The notes beneath the pieces are model-generated. The model had not been told where the DNA came from. It saw nothing but the letters and a program-made list of their open reading frames with translations, and made no database searches. The translations under genes were made by a program, and so were the position numbers. DNA of 64,000 nt from Pedobacter polaris (lineage in GTDB: Bacteria > Bacteroidota > Bacteroidia > Sphingobacteriales > Sphingobacteriaceae): NCBI RefSeq assembly GCF_005116505.1, contig NZ_SWBR01000002.1:868314-932313 (forward strand), read 5' to 3'. Shown here in pieces: positions 1 through 9,511 of this stretch (positions are counted from its first letter, which is position 1; each line of letters begins with the position of its first letter).

Positions 1-392
1 AAAAGATCACCTGGGCCACCACCCTGAAAATTGCCCTGCCATGCATTCATGTAAGGATTAGCAGCATTCTGACCACCCCTTGCTCCACGCCACGCGTATG
101 ATACAAAGTCCCATTCTTGAGTCGGTACCCAAAGCTCATCACCAGATAGATAACCCACATTAAAAATTGGATCGCCATCTTTAGGCAAGAACGAATAGCA
201 AGTGAATAGGTATTTTTCTGCCTCTGTTCTCATGGTAAAGGCATTATCAATTGTTGCCACGTTATCTGGTATAATGTCCAAATATTTTTTACAAGCAGAC
301 AAACTGAATAAGGTTGCAGTAAAACATGAAATAAATAACATGTTTTTAATACTTCCTTTAATCTTATTGATTGTTATATTTTTAAATTTCAT
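1..392 (-). CDS. SusD/RagB-family outer-membrane lipoprotein, N-terminal part (runs off the window)
   Basis: The reverse strand reads from an ATG at 390-392 into a lipoprotein signal (hydrophobic stretch ending LSACKKYLDIIPDN), and about 130 codons are present before the window edge. SusD proteins sit on the cell surface as the glycan-binding lid of the SusC transporter. CKKYLDIIPDN and the following AFTMRTEAEKYLFTCYSFLP are typical of the SusD N-terminus. It starts 26 bases after the susC stop at 418, so the two form the usual susC-susD operon. The 3' part lies outside the window. Confidence 0.9.
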   Translation of the reverse strand, partial: MKFKNITINKIKGSIKNMLFISCFTATLFSLSACKKYLDIIPDNVATIDNAFTMRTEAEKYLFTCYSFLPKDGDPIFNVGYLSGDELWVPTQEWDFVSYAWRGARGGQNAANPYMNAWQGNFQGGGPGDL

Positions 393-417
393 TTTATTTT
401 CTTTAACAATGTCCTAA

Positions 418-3400
418 TTAAAATGATGCTCTAACTCCTAAGTTATAGGTGCCTTGAATAGGATAACCTAAACCATTACCACCCATTTCTGGATCCCAAG
501 TTTTATAACTGCTGATATATCCTAAATTTGTAGCACTTAGATAAACACGAAGTGATCTTAAGCCTATTTTTTGATTGAATTTTTGAGGAGTATTATAGGC
601 AACTTCGACACTTCTTAATCTTAAGAAACTACCGTTTCTCATCCACCATGTTGAAGTTCTATTGTTATTAGGCACAAAATTTGAACTTAAGCGTGGCCAT
701 AGTGCGTAAACATTTCTGTTCTCTTCAGACCAGTAACTATCTGAAATGGATTTGAGCAATCCATTTTGGCTACCACCGTTTAATACAAATGGGGCAATAT
801 TTTGCGAATTGATGAAAAATGATGAGCGATCAGAACCTTGAAAGAAGAAACTAAAATCAACACTTTTGTAACCAAGAGTTCCACCAAAACCATAAATAAT
901 CTCTGGTGAAGTAGGTAAACCGATTGGTACAACATCTTGATCATTTACCATGCCATCATTGTTTACATCTCTGTATTTGATGTCTCCACCACCATAAGTT
1001 AAGCCTGGCGTACCATCAAATTGCTGTGGAGCATTTTTTGCTTCGTTATCATCAACAAATAAACGTTCGGCAATTAATCCATAACCTTGTGTGGTAGAAT
1101 TACCAATAGTTGAACGATAGTATTCGCTATTAGGATAGCTCGGTTCATCGTTAATTAAGATTTTACTTTTTGCATAGGTAAAATTACCCCTCATTTGCAT
1201 AGACCAGCCATTTCCAAATGTTTTGTTATAAGCAGCAGCAAAGTCTACACCTTCACTTTGAGCCTTATTTGTGTTTGCTCTAACCGTAGCCTGTAACCCC
1301 ATTGTAGTAGGAATATAGGTACGCCCAGTTAAAATATTTGAACGTGTATTTCTATAGACATCAACATTGACATCCAAGGCATTTAAAAATCTAAAATCTG
1401 CTCCAAAATTTATTTGTTCAGATTTTTCCCAAGTAATAAGTGGGTTTGCATATCTGGTTACTAAAACACCTGCTTTTGAATACCCATATTGCTCTCCAAA
1501 TGTAGCGCCATAAGTAGCATTGTTCATGTTAACTTCAGACATATAGAAGAAACGATCACCATCATTACCAATTTGGTCATTCCCTACTAAACCGTAGGTT
1601 GCCCTTAATTTTAGACTATTAATTACTTTTGTTAATGGTTGAAAGAATTTTTCATTGGATACCACATATCCTAAACCAACAGAAGGGAAAAACCCAAAAC
1701 GATTATCTGTTGCAAAACGTTCAGAGCCGTTATATCCAAAGTTAAACTCGACTAAATACTTATCATCGTATCCATAAGTTGCCCTACCTGAAACTCCTTG
1801 GTTACGAGAAGGTAGTGAAGCTTGTAAACTTCCTGCATTTCCTGAAAGATAGTTCCGAAGGGTTGTAATCAACATCCCACCTACAGCATGTTTCTCTGCA
1901 AATATTCTATTATAAGAGAAAGCAAGCTCAGCATAAAAAGTAGAATTTAATCGCTTTAAACCTTCGGAATAGCCCAAGTATTCAGTTCCTGTTGCTCCAA
2001 TAGAACCTTGTCCACCAGGATTTAACACCTGCACACCCACACTACCATTCGGTTGTTCGGTTGCAGAATAGAAAAATGGATTGTAACTTCTAGATACATC
2101 AAAGTAAGAGTATCTTCTGGCATAAGTCATCAACCTAGCATTTAATCCTTTAACAAGTTTATTCAGATCTTGTTTAAGCTCAACTTGTGTTTGTAAGGTT
2201 GATGAATTGTATTCTGAATAACCTTTAACCATCTCTGCGTAAGGGTTAACGTATAATCCATTATTAGGGGTAACAGCATTACCAAACAAAGCATGGGTAG
2301 CAAAAGGAGACAATGAAGAAGGATAAACAGCTGGAAATAAAACCGGATTAGACCAGATAGCCTGGTTAAAAACTCTCTGACCACCATTTACAGGATTACC
2401 ATTTTCATCATAACCTAATAGAGGACCAGTATAATCATCAAACTGACCATATACCCTAATAGCTGCAGTAGTAGTCTTTGTTAAATTTATATCAACATTA
2501 GAACGCACTGAGTAATTTTTCAGTTTTACGTTGTTATTGAAATTATTTAGTCCCTCAACTTTTAGTACACCATTATCTATGTTATAAGTTCCGGCAACAT
2601 AATATCTAGCTTTTTCTCCACCTCCCTGAACGCTAATATTGTTGCGGTAGTTAATAGTGTAGTCTTTGATCAATTGTTCTATCCAATTATTGCTTGGATA
2701 CAATAAAGGGTTATCTCCTCTCGCTGTAGCATCAATTTTAGTTTGCAAATAGGGCAATGCAGCAGTAGGGTTTCTTGTTAAAGCAGCTTCATTAGCCAAC
2801 TTCATGTAAGTAATATTGTCTGCAAACTGAAAGTTTTTGGTATTTGAGGATACTGCAGATTCTGATCTAACCGTAAAGTTGGTTACACCAGCCTCACCAG
2901 ATTTTGTAGTAATCAATACTACCCCATTTGCACCACGTGCACCATAAACTGCAGAAGCTGTAGCATCTTTTAAAACACTAAAAGACGCAATATCATCTGC
3001 TTGTAAACGTGCCATGTCATTTTGGGTAGATTCTATACCATCAATTAAAATCAATGGATCTTGTTTACCTGTTCCAAATGTTCCTAAACCACGAATAAAG
3101 AACTGTGCATTATCCGCACCAGGCTCTCCGCTTCGCTGATAAGCAATCATACCAGCCACACGTCCTTGCATCATTGTGGTTAAGTTACTTGTGGGGCCTT
3201 TTAATTCTTTTGGATTAATAGTGGTAATTGAACTGATCATACTGGCCTTTTTCTGCGTACCAAAACCTACAACGGCAACTTCGTCTAATGAATTAACATC
3301 GTTTTCTAACGTAAGGTTAATGACATAAATGCCTTCTGCATTTGGTGTATAATCGGCAACATTTACCGTTTTAGGTTTAAAACCTATTGCTGTAAAAAGC

Positions 3401-3663
3401 AGTCTTCCAGATCTAGGCAGTGTAATAGTGTATTTACCCTCTGCATCTGAGTTAGCACCTCGGTTGGTTCCAGAAACTTTGATGCTTACGCCAGGTAAAC
3501 CACCAATGGTATCTTTAACTGTACCTCTAACGGTTACATCTGTTTGCGCCCAAGACTTTATACTGCTTGTTACTAAAACAAAAAAAACGAGCAGCTTAAA
3601 ACTAGATTTAAGCGTACTTGTAAAAAATTGTGGTTGAATTTGATTGCGTAGTTTTTTCATCAT
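418..3663 (-). CDS. SusC/RagA-family TonB-linked outer membrane protein
   Basis: This 1081-aa TonB-dependent transporter imports oligosaccharides through the outer membrane together with its SusD lid. After a signal peptide ending near KSWAQ come a carboxypeptidase-regulatory-like beta-sandwich (about 43-120), a plug domain (about 130-260, with the SusC hallmark VLKDATASAVYGARGANGVV) and a 22-strand-type barrel to the terminal aromatic ...GVRASF. Size and layout are normal for the family. Two ATG codons stand at the start (MMKK); either is possible. It lies upstream of the partial susD, and a 613-bp gene-free stretch precedes it. The substrate cannot be read from the sequence; the neighbouring enzymes suggest a galactan- or glucuronate-containing plant glycan. 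Confidence 0.96.
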   Translation of the reverse strand: MMKKLRNQIQPQFFTSTLKSSFKLLVFFVLVTSSIKSWAQTDVTVRGTVKDTIGGLPGVSIKVSGTNRGANSDAEGKYTITLPRSGRLLFTAIGFKPKTVNVADYTPNAEGIYVINLTLENDVNSLDEVAVVGFGTQKKASMISSITTINPKELKGPTSNLTTMMQGRVAGMIAYQRSGEPGADNAQFFIRGLGTFGTGKQDPLILIDGIESTQNDMARLQADDIASFSVLKDATASAVYGARGANGVVLITTKSGEAGVTNFTVRSESAVSSNTKNFQFADNITYMKLANEAALTRNPTAALPYLQTKIDATARGDNPLLYPSNNWIEQLIKDYTINYRNNISVQGGGEKARYYVAGTYNIDNGVLKVEGLNNFNNNVKLKNYSVRSNVDINLTKTTTAAIRVYGQFDDYTGPLLGYDENGNPVNGGQRVFNQAIWSNPVLFPAVYPSSLSPFATHALFGNAVTPNNGLYVNPYAEMVKGYSEYNSSTLQTQVELKQDLNKLVKGLNARLMTYARRYSYFDVSRSYNPFFYSATEQPNGSVGVQVLNPGGQGSIGATGTEYLGYSEGLKRLNSTFYAELAFSYNRIFAEKHAVGGMLITTLRNYLSGNAGSLQASLPSRNQGVSGRATYGYDDKYLVEFNFGYNGSERFATDNRFGFFPSVGLGYVVSNEKFFQPLTKVINSLKLRATYGLVGNDQIGNDGDRFFYMSEVNMNNATYGATFGEQYGYSKAGVLVTRYANPLITWEKSEQINFGADFRFLNALDVNVDVYRNTRSNILTGRTYIPTTMGLQATVRANTNKAQSEGVDFAAAYNKTFGNGWSMQMRGNFTYAKSKILINDEPSYPNSEYYRSTIGNSTTQGYGLIAERLFVDDNEAKNAPQQFDGTPGLTYGGGDIKYRDVNNDGMVNDQDVVPIGLPTSPEIIYGFGGTLGYKSVDFSFFFQGSDRSSFFINSQNIAPFVLNGGSQNGLLKSISDSYWSEENRNVYALWPRLSSNFVPNNNRTSTWWMRNGSFLRLRSVEVAYNTPQKFNQKIGLRSLRVYLSATNLGYISSYKTWDPEMGGNGLGYPIQGTYNLGVRASF

Positions 3664-4276
3664 ATTAAAAAAAATTTTGATTGATGATTAGATTGAACTG
3701 TACAGGGCATAATTTGCCTTTTTGATGGATAGCATAAAGAGATTTCTGTACAAACGGAATCCCTAATCTTTAATAACATTTTGAGCATTCGATTTAAATA
3801 TTTGGTTAGTAATTAGATTAATGAATTTGTATAACCCTAATTGAATTTACTTCTGCTTTAACTTATTAAACTTGACTGTTTACCAGTCAATTTGACAGAG
3901 TCAAAAACTTTTTAGGTTAGCTTTATTCACATGATTTTAATTTGGTTTTAAACAAAGTAACCATTAAAACCACTGTCTTAGTGAGGGGCAATACAGTATT
4001 TAAAAGGGGTGAAATTGTTATTTTGGCTTATAAACCGTGTTATTTGATAACAATTAAATAATACTGAGGTACAGATTAAGAAATTTAAACCTATGAGATT
4101 TGAAACATTGCAGGATTACTTCTATAACCATTTTTGGTTACAAGCCAGTTCTATTACAACGAACCGTTGAATGTTAAATTTTGATTCTATAAAGTTTTAA
4201 AACCTTATAGAATTGTATTGATTTATACACAAAAAAACTGTGTATCTATTGTAGAAAAGAAGGAAGAAGATTAGCG
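3664..4276. promoter_or_regulatory. 613-bp gene-free region upstream of the first susC unit
   Basis: No convincing ORF or RNA gene is seen. The region is AT-rich and should carry the promoter and HTCS-binding site of the susC/susD unit, since the genes on both sides run on the minus strand. I found no perfect TAnnTTTG -7 element on the minus strand. A 17-bp segment at 3681-3697 recurs with one mismatch just upstream of the HTCS gene (13567-13583). Confidence 0.4.
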
Positions 4277-5410
4277 CTACTTAGACTTAAAAATACTCAG
4301 GTCCCATTCATCCATCCAGGCAATCTCTATGTTGTTGGCTTTAAACTGAATGGGTAACCAAAGGTACCTTCCATCAATTGCATTTTTAGGTCTCCAGATA
4401 TCTGCCATGAAAATAAATTCATCTTTTTTATTGGGTGCTGGTAACACATAAGTACTCTGACCACCAAAAGTTTTTTCTGCTCCCTTACCTATACATGGAT
4501 TACCCATAAACGTCCATGGTCCCCACATTGATTTTGCAGTAAACCAACGTGCAGGATTTGGTGCCCAACCGGTACATCCAGAACCTATCATGTAATAGAC
4601 ACCGTTCTTTTTAAACAATGCTGGAGCTTCGGTTTGTTGACCAACGTATATTCTTGTAAACTTACCAGTATGACTTAAATAATCTGGTGCTAATTCGGCT
4701 ACATGTAAAGTAAAGTTCTCTTCAGAAGAAAAAATATGATAAGCTTTTCCGTCATCATCCACAAAAACAGTCATGTCACGAGCCATTTGCCCACCCGCAA
4801 AATCACGACAAAAGAAACCATCACTTTTATTTGCTGGAGCAGCACAGTTTAGCTTTTCACTTTCTGATACATCAGCAGTATAAATAGGCATTTTACCAGC
4901 ATTAGGGCGATAACTTTTGATAAATACATAGGGCCCAGTAACTTTATCAGCAACTGCAACGCCCGCTCTTGCAGCTGCATATCCTTTGTCTTTTAGCTCC
5001 AAATGGAACCACATCACAAACTTTTTTGTTTTTTTATTATAGACAACTTTTGGTCTTTCAATTACACTTCCTTTAACTATATCACTTTGTGGATCATCAC
5101 TCACAGTTAGTGAGGTTCCTTCGTCTTTCCAATTGTATAAATCTTTTGATGAATAACAATGAACCCCAACTTGAGCAGTATTTCCAATCTCACCAGCAAC
5201 TTTATGTTCACCAAACCAATAATAAATACCTTTATGCACTACAATACCTCCGCCATGCGCATTAATGTGTACACCCTTATCGTCATTCCAAATTTTTCCA
5301 GGTGTAAAAGCAGTTAGTTTTGTTTGCTGAGCAATTAACTGAATTGAAAGGCTGATAAGAAGAATTAAGGTTAAACCAAAACTCCAATATTTGTTGATGG
5401 TGTGTTTCAT
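4277..5410 (-). CDS. Secreted glycoside hydrolase family 43-like protein
   Basis: A 377-aa protein with a signal peptide (LTLILLISLSIQLIAQ) and a five-bladed-propeller GH43-type sequence. GKIWNDDKGVHINAHGGGIV and YYWFGEHK near the N-terminus resemble the branch that contains exo-beta-1,3-galactosidases (subfamily 24/34 type, recalled from memory). TEAPALFKKNGVYYMIGSG holds the probable general-acid Glu (EAP). The usual N-terminal catalytic-base Asp of GH43 is not obvious at the NAHGG position, as also described for the galactanase branch. A TTG six bases further upstream is possible, but the ATG at 5408-5410 directly precedes the signal peptide. Its likely role is exo-trimming of galactan or arabinogalactan in the periplasm. 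Family call is strong; substrate is inference. Confidence 0.82.
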   Translation of the reverse strand: MKHTINKYWSFGLTLILLISLSIQLIAQQTKLTAFTPGKIWNDDKGVHINAHGGGIVVHKGIYYWFGEHKVAGEIGNTAQVGVHCYSSKDLYNWKDEGTSLTVSDDPQSDIVKGSVIERPKVVYNKKTKKFVMWFHLELKDKGYAAARAGVAVADKVTGPYVFIKSYRPNAGKMPIYTADVSESEKLNCAAPANKSDGFFCRDFAGGQMARDMTVFVDDDGKAYHIFSSEENFTLHVAELAPDYLSHTGKFTRIYVGQQTEAPALFKKNGVYYMIGSGCTGWAPNPARWFTAKSMWGPWTFMGNPCIGKGAEKTFGGQSTYVLPAPNKKDEFIFMADIWRPKNAIDGRYLWLPIQFKANNIEIAWMDEWDLSIFKSK

Positions 5411-5490
5411 AATCAAAATTTCGGATCAATAAGCGTTAATCATACATTTATTAGTATAAAAATAGGAATATTTTCGTATCTCATACTAGT

Positions 5491-5560
5491 TTCGTCATGC
5501 TGAATTTATTTCAGCATATGGCTTGCAGAAAAGACCCTGAAATAAATTCAGGGTGACGAA
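5491..5560. repeat. Long imperfect hairpin (REP-like intergenic repeat)
   Basis: Two 24-nt arms (5491-5514 and 5537-5560) pair with only two non-Watson-Crick positions around a 22-nt loop; the arms contain CTGAATTTATTTCAG and CTGAAATAAATTCAG. It lies between two same-strand PUL genes. Such GTCAnnCTGAATTTATTTCAG elements are familiar in Bacteroidota intergenic regions. It may stabilise or terminate transcripts of the BNR_4 gene upstream. Confidence 0.75.
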
Positions 5561-5665
5561 AACCACTTAACCGTGATCTGTGACCCACAGACCACCTATT
5601 GTTGCCATATTATATATGTGTTACTAGAAATTAGTGTTCTGTGTGCCACAGACCACGGAATACAA

Positions 5666-5689
5666 GTCTTCGACTACGCTCAGACTGAC
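5666..5689. repeat. Short REP-like element next to the BNR_4 gene stop
   Basis: On the minus strand this reads GTCAGTCTGAGCGTAGTCGA followed by AGAC, a variant of the GTCATGCTGAGCnTGTCGAAGCA element found many times elsewhere in this window, in inverted orientation relative to those. It lies 11 bp past the BNR_4 stop codon. The intervening stretch 5579-5655 carries two copies of a CCACAGACCAC word. Confidence 0.5.
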
Positions 5690-5699
5690 AAAACTAATT

Positions 5700-7004
5700 C
5701 TATCTCTTCCAAGTAAGGACTTGCACTTTAGTGGGTATAGCCTTTGCCTTTCCTTCGCCATCAACCTGCTCTACCTTTTGAATAAACAAATCCAATCGTT
5801 TTTTAGCTTTCCATAGTTCGGTATCAAAAGTGGGTTCCCACTCCCCCACACTAAATAAAGTTAGATCTTTGTAAACCCATTCTCCTTTTGTAATATCTTT
5901 ACTTATTGCGATAGAAACTTTATTTCCTCTTTCGATATCTCTAAAAATAAGGGCACAAGAAATTGTATTTTTTGATGGCCAACTAATTAATTGTGGTCTT
6001 GATATTGGAATTTTCTTTGTGCCACCACCACTTAAGCTAAAGGGAGTTTTACGGAAATCTAATTTATTCACAGCCCAGCTTTGATTAACTTTGTAAACAA
6101 TGTGATATTGTGGAACGGTCTCACCCGCATCTCTCCAATAAGTCGCAATGAATGGATTTCCATTTTCATCTGCAAACATTGAAGTTTGATTAATTAACTC
6201 GCTGTTTTGAGGTATTTTCAATGCATACTCTGCATTTGTAGCATTAATTGGCAATTGATATTTAACACCATCAGATTTTTCCCAAGTTATACCACCATCA
6301 TTAGATTTTGCATAACACAAATCATGATTACTTGCTACATCAGGGCTTTCTCGCCAAACCCATGATAAATGAATGGTTCCTTTAGCATCAATCGCAGTTT
6401 GTAAATAGGCATTTCTTTCGCCCTGCCCATCAATCAAATTATCTTGAATCCTTTTCCAGGTTTTCGTATTTAGCTCATAGCGATTGATCATCAAGTTACC
6501 ATTTCCAGACCCTCCATCCCGATAAAAGAAAAGCAGGTTTCCGTTAGCTAGCTTATAAAACTCTGGGTAGCTCACTTTGCTCTCTTTTAAACCCAACATG
6601 GCTTCTTTCTTTCCAAGTATCAAACTTTCGGGTGCTACCGACTTTGCATAGTTGAGGTTGTTGTTGTGTTGCCCCCAGCTTAAGTGTAAATACCCACTCC
6701 CATCAACCATAATGCTAATTGATTTGTGTGCATCAGTTGCATCACCTTTATATTGTGTTTTTAAAGCTTCCCATTTTTGTGAATTGAGCTTACGTTTTGC
6801 TAAAACCACAAATTGATCGGCATCATAGTAAGCGGCATATTGGTTATTTTTAAAAGTTGTTAATGCATTTTTTCTAAAAATAACTGTATTAACAGAATTG
6901 TTTGCCCAGCCATTTGTTGCAATGGTACTTAAGTTAAACTCCTGACTACTAACAGAAAGATTTAGACAAATAAACAATAGGAAAACTACTGAACTTTTAA
7001 ACAT
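5700..7004 (-). CDS. Secreted BNR_4 beta-propeller protein (polysaccharide lyase or rhamnosidase type)
   Basis: A 434-aa protein with a signal peptide ending near SVSSQ. TDAHKSISIMVDGSGYLHLS with a following WGQHNNNLNYAKS is the BNR_4 (PF15892) signature, and further propeller-blade motifs (GTIHLSWVWRES, SNDGGITWEKS, NPFIATYWRD) follow. Families sharing this fold include ulvan lyases PL24/25, Rha-GlcA lyases PL27/PL42 and the GH145 rhamnosidases. It is separated by only 3 bp from the DUF2264 gene upstream and sits in an apparent operon with a GH105 unsaturated uronyl hydrolase, which would remove the unsaturated uronate a lyase creates. I therefore favour a lyase at a uronate-containing side chain, but catalytic residues cannot be assigned from sequence alone. 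Confidence 0.78.
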   Translation of the reverse strand: MFKSSVVFLLFICLNLSVSSQEFNLSTIATNGWANNSVNTVIFRKNALTTFKNNQYAAYYDADQFVVLAKRKLNSQKWEALKTQYKGDATDAHKSISIMVDGSGYLHLSWGQHNNNLNYAKSVAPESLILGKKEAMLGLKESKVSYPEFYKLANGNLLFFYRDGGSGNGNLMINRYELNTKTWKRIQDNLIDGQGERNAYLQTAIDAKGTIHLSWVWRESPDVASNHDLCYAKSNDGGITWEKSDGVKYQLPINATNAEYALKIPQNSELINQTSMFADENGNPFIATYWRDAGETVPQYHIVYKVNQSWAVNKLDFRKTPFSLSGGGTKKIPISRPQLISWPSKNTISCALIFRDIERGNKVSIAISKDITKGEWVYKDLTLFSVGEWEPTFDTELWKAKKRLDLFIQKVEQVDGEGKAKAIPTKVQVLTWKR

Positions 7005-7007
7005 GTA

Positions 7008-8264
7008 TTATCTTAAATCTGCACTATGATCATTCGGAAAATCTTCTCCACTCCATATTTTTTGAGCACTCCATTTTACAGCAGCACTTGCCCAAAAAGC
7101 ATCAGTTTCTGGTAAACCTAAAGGTAAGAATATATTACTGCAGATGTAAGGGCTACCTTGGTTATTGTAAAAATCGCCTAAATTAGGTTGATCGCCATAT
7201 AAACCAATGGTTAACCAACCGTTTTTATAAGTGGTAGGACTTTCTAAAGTTTTTTTAATTACTGCAGTTAAGGCGCAACGTACCTGTGCAGGGCTTAGCT
7301 GTTTTGGTAATATTTTTTTATAGGCCATATCAGCTAGATGATGAAATGCACCTCCACGATAAACGATGGACCTTCCTGTTGCCGGATACGTTCCATCAGT
7401 ATTAATCAATCGTTCTTGTATAACTGCATAACGCTCGTTACGCTTCCTTATCTTATCGAACATGGTGTTGTAAGAATTTGTCTTTTTACCAATAATATCA
7501 ACTAATGTTCCTAAATATGGATGTATAACATAGCTATTATAATAATCAAAAGCATAACTGCTTCCATCTTTGTACATGCCATCACCAACATACCATTGTT
7601 CCATTTGTTGCAAAGCATAATCTACACGCATCACATCCCAGTCATAGCCAAACTTTGCCATAAAAGCTTCATTCATAGCCGAAAAAAGTAGCCAGTTAGA
7701 AAATACAGGTTTAAACATTCTAGTAGTAGCAATAGAGTTTAATAGGAGCTGCTGGTTCTTTTTATCCAAGTTTTCCCACAACCAAGACGCACGGATAAAA
7801 GCTAATGCAACATAAGAAGCATCAACCAATTGTTGTCCACCAATATTGTAGTTCATAAAATCTTTGGCATTAGAATCCAATGAATTTTTAATACCCTGAA
7901 TAACCCAAGTACGGTATTGGTTGCGCAAAGCGATTTCTGATTCAGATCCTCCCTCTAACTGTAACCAAGGGGCAATTCCGCTTAATACCCTACCTAAAAC
8001 TTCAACATATTGTACTTTTATACGGTGCTCCTTATTGTCAACGTGAATAGAAGTAACTTTTGGCATTACAATGCGCAAACTATCTTTAGCTAAATTGTAA
8101 ATAACAGGTCTTACCATTTTATCCATTTCCTTTAACCAAACTTGTCGATCAGTTAAGGGAGCTACATTCGCTGTTTTACTTTTCTTTTGCGCTGTTACAC
8201 TACCCACGCTGAAAGCAAGGGTTAAAAAAGTAACGGTAATGCTTTTTACTAATAATAATCTCAT
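7008..8264 (-). CDS. Secreted DUF2264 family protein (probable GH154-like glucuronidase)
   Basis: A 418-aa protein with a signal peptide (VTFLTLAFSVGSVTAQ). APWLQLEGGSESEIALRNQY, NIGGQQLVDASYVALAFIRA and VDYALQQMEQWYVGDGMYKD are characteristic of DUF2264 (PF10022), an alpha/alpha-barrel-like fold. I recall this family being placed in CAZy as GH154 beta-glucuronidases acting on arabinogalactan; treat that as recollection. It ends 3 bp before the BNR_4 gene and begins 2 bp after the GH105 stop, so the three genes are almost certainly one transcript. The likely task is removal of a uronate or uronate-linked cap in the periplasm. Confidence 0.8.
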   Translation of the reverse strand: MRLLLVKSITVTFLTLAFSVGSVTAQKKSKTANVAPLTDRQVWLKEMDKMVRPVIYNLAKDSLRIVMPKVTSIHVDNKEHRIKVQYVEVLGRVLSGIAPWLQLEGGSESEIALRNQYRTWVIQGIKNSLDSNAKDFMNYNIGGQQLVDASYVALAFIRASWLWENLDKKNQQLLLNSIATTRMFKPVFSNWLLFSAMNEAFMAKFGYDWDVMRVDYALQQMEQWYVGDGMYKDGSSYAFDYYNSYVIHPYLGTLVDIIGKKTNSYNTMFDKIRKRNERYAVIQERLINTDGTYPATGRSIVYRGGAFHHLADMAYKKILPKQLSPAQVRCALTAVIKKTLESPTTYKNGWLTIGLYGDQPNLGDFYNNQGSPYICSNIFLPLGLPETDAFWASAAVKWSAQKIWSGEDFPNDHSADLR

Positions 8265-8266
8265 AC

Positions 8267-9391
8267 TTATTTTTTATGCGTTAAAAACCTATACATTTCA
8301 CAATTTGCCAATAAAAATGCCCCTACCCCAAAATTGGAGGTTGAGTTTGCATCTACCACTTGACCTGGAATAGCTTTTTCTCCAATTGGTTGTATATAAC
8401 CAACTTTTCCATTTGCTTGAAGTGCGGTTTTGGTAAGGTAGTCGTATCCTTTTTTTGCCGCTGGAAGGTATTTATTTTCTTTAAGCACTCCATTGTTAAT
8501 ACCCCACAACAAACCATAGGTAAAAAAAGCTGTCCCACTGGTTTCTGGTCCTGGTGCATGTTGCGGATCAAGCATACTTCTAGTCCAATATCCTTCGGCT
8601 TGTTGACTTTTCAAAATCGCCTTTGCCATATTTTTGTACTTAGTCAAATACTCAACACGATGTGGATCATTTTTCGGCAGATCTTTTAAAACTTTGGCCA
8701 ATCCAGCGAAAACCCATCCATCCCCTCTAGCCCAAAAGTCTTTTTTACCATTTACGCTTTTGTGCTTAGGATAAACATATTTAGCATCTCGATAATAAAG
8801 TTTTTCTTTTTTATCGTACATAATGCTATTTGCATACATGAAATAGGTATAAAGTTTTTCTAAATATTGTGGATTTCCAGTTACTTTGTACATTTTAGTC
8901 ATTACGGGCATAACCATATACAGCCCATCAGCCCACCACCAATAATCATTTGCCGAGGTAGACATTTGATATTCCATTACTTCTTTTGCTCGGGCAATTT
9001 TATAAACCTCTGGCTTAAGGTTATACAAATCTATATAGGTTTGAAAGCAGATTTGCCAGTCTCCAAACAATACAAATTCGTCTGTTTCGCCATATTTATA
9101 TTTCCACTTACTTTTATCTGTACTTTTTGCACCCATCCATTTGTTGTAACTAGCCCAAGTTTCTGAATAGGTTTTATAAGCTTCGTTTTTGGTGATTTCA
9201 TAAGCCTCCATATTTCCGGTATGATAAGCCGCATGATCCCAAAAAGCCCTTACTTCTGGTTTATTATTACTTTGCCAATAATTATTAGCTTGATTAATTG
9301 TTATGAGTACTTCTTGTTTTGAAGGTAAAGTCTGTGCATTTCCGATCTCAACAATCAGCAGCAAGGCAACGAGCCAATTATATTTTTTCAT
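8267..9391 (-). CDS. GH105 unsaturated rhamnogalacturonyl/glucuronyl hydrolase
   Basis: A 374-aa alpha/alpha-barrel hydrolase with a signal peptide (LVALLLIVEIGNAQ). KKDFWARGDGWVFAGLAKVL, PGPETSGTAFFTYGLLWGIN and the WWWADGLYMVMPVM segment, which carries a catalytic-type Asp, are hallmarks of GH105. Such enzymes hydrolyse the delta-4,5-unsaturated uronic acid left by a polysaccharide lyase. A TTG 27 bp upstream would add nine residues, but the ATG at 9389-9391 directly precedes the signal peptide. It is the first gene of the tight GH105-DUF2264-BNR_4 operon. Its presence supports a lyase activity for the BNR_4 neighbour. Confidence 0.92.
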   Translation of the reverse strand: MKKYNWLVALLLIVEIGNAQTLPSKQEVLITINQANNYWQSNNKPEVRAFWDHAAYHTGNMEAYEITKNEAYKTYSETWASYNKWMGAKSTDKSKWKYKYGETDEFVLFGDWQICFQTYIDLYNLKPEVYKIARAKEVMEYQMSTSANDYWWWADGLYMVMPVMTKMYKVTGNPQYLEKLYTYFMYANSIMYDKKEKLYYRDAKYVYPKHKSVNGKKDFWARGDGWVFAGLAKVLKDLPKNDPHRVEYLTKYKNMAKAILKSQQAEGYWTRSMLDPQHAPGPETSGTAFFTYGLLWGINNGVLKENKYLPAAKKGYDYLTKTALQANGKVGYIQPIGEKAIPGQVVDANSTSNFGVGAFLLANCEMYRFLTHKK

Positions 9392-9511
9392 TGGTAGAAG
9401 TGTGAGTTGCTTATTCAATTTATATTTGGTAAGCTAAGTACATTAATTTTACTGTTTTTAAACGGGGGCTTACTAATACTTTGTAGGGGGTTATTCAACA
9501 AAACATTAGTT

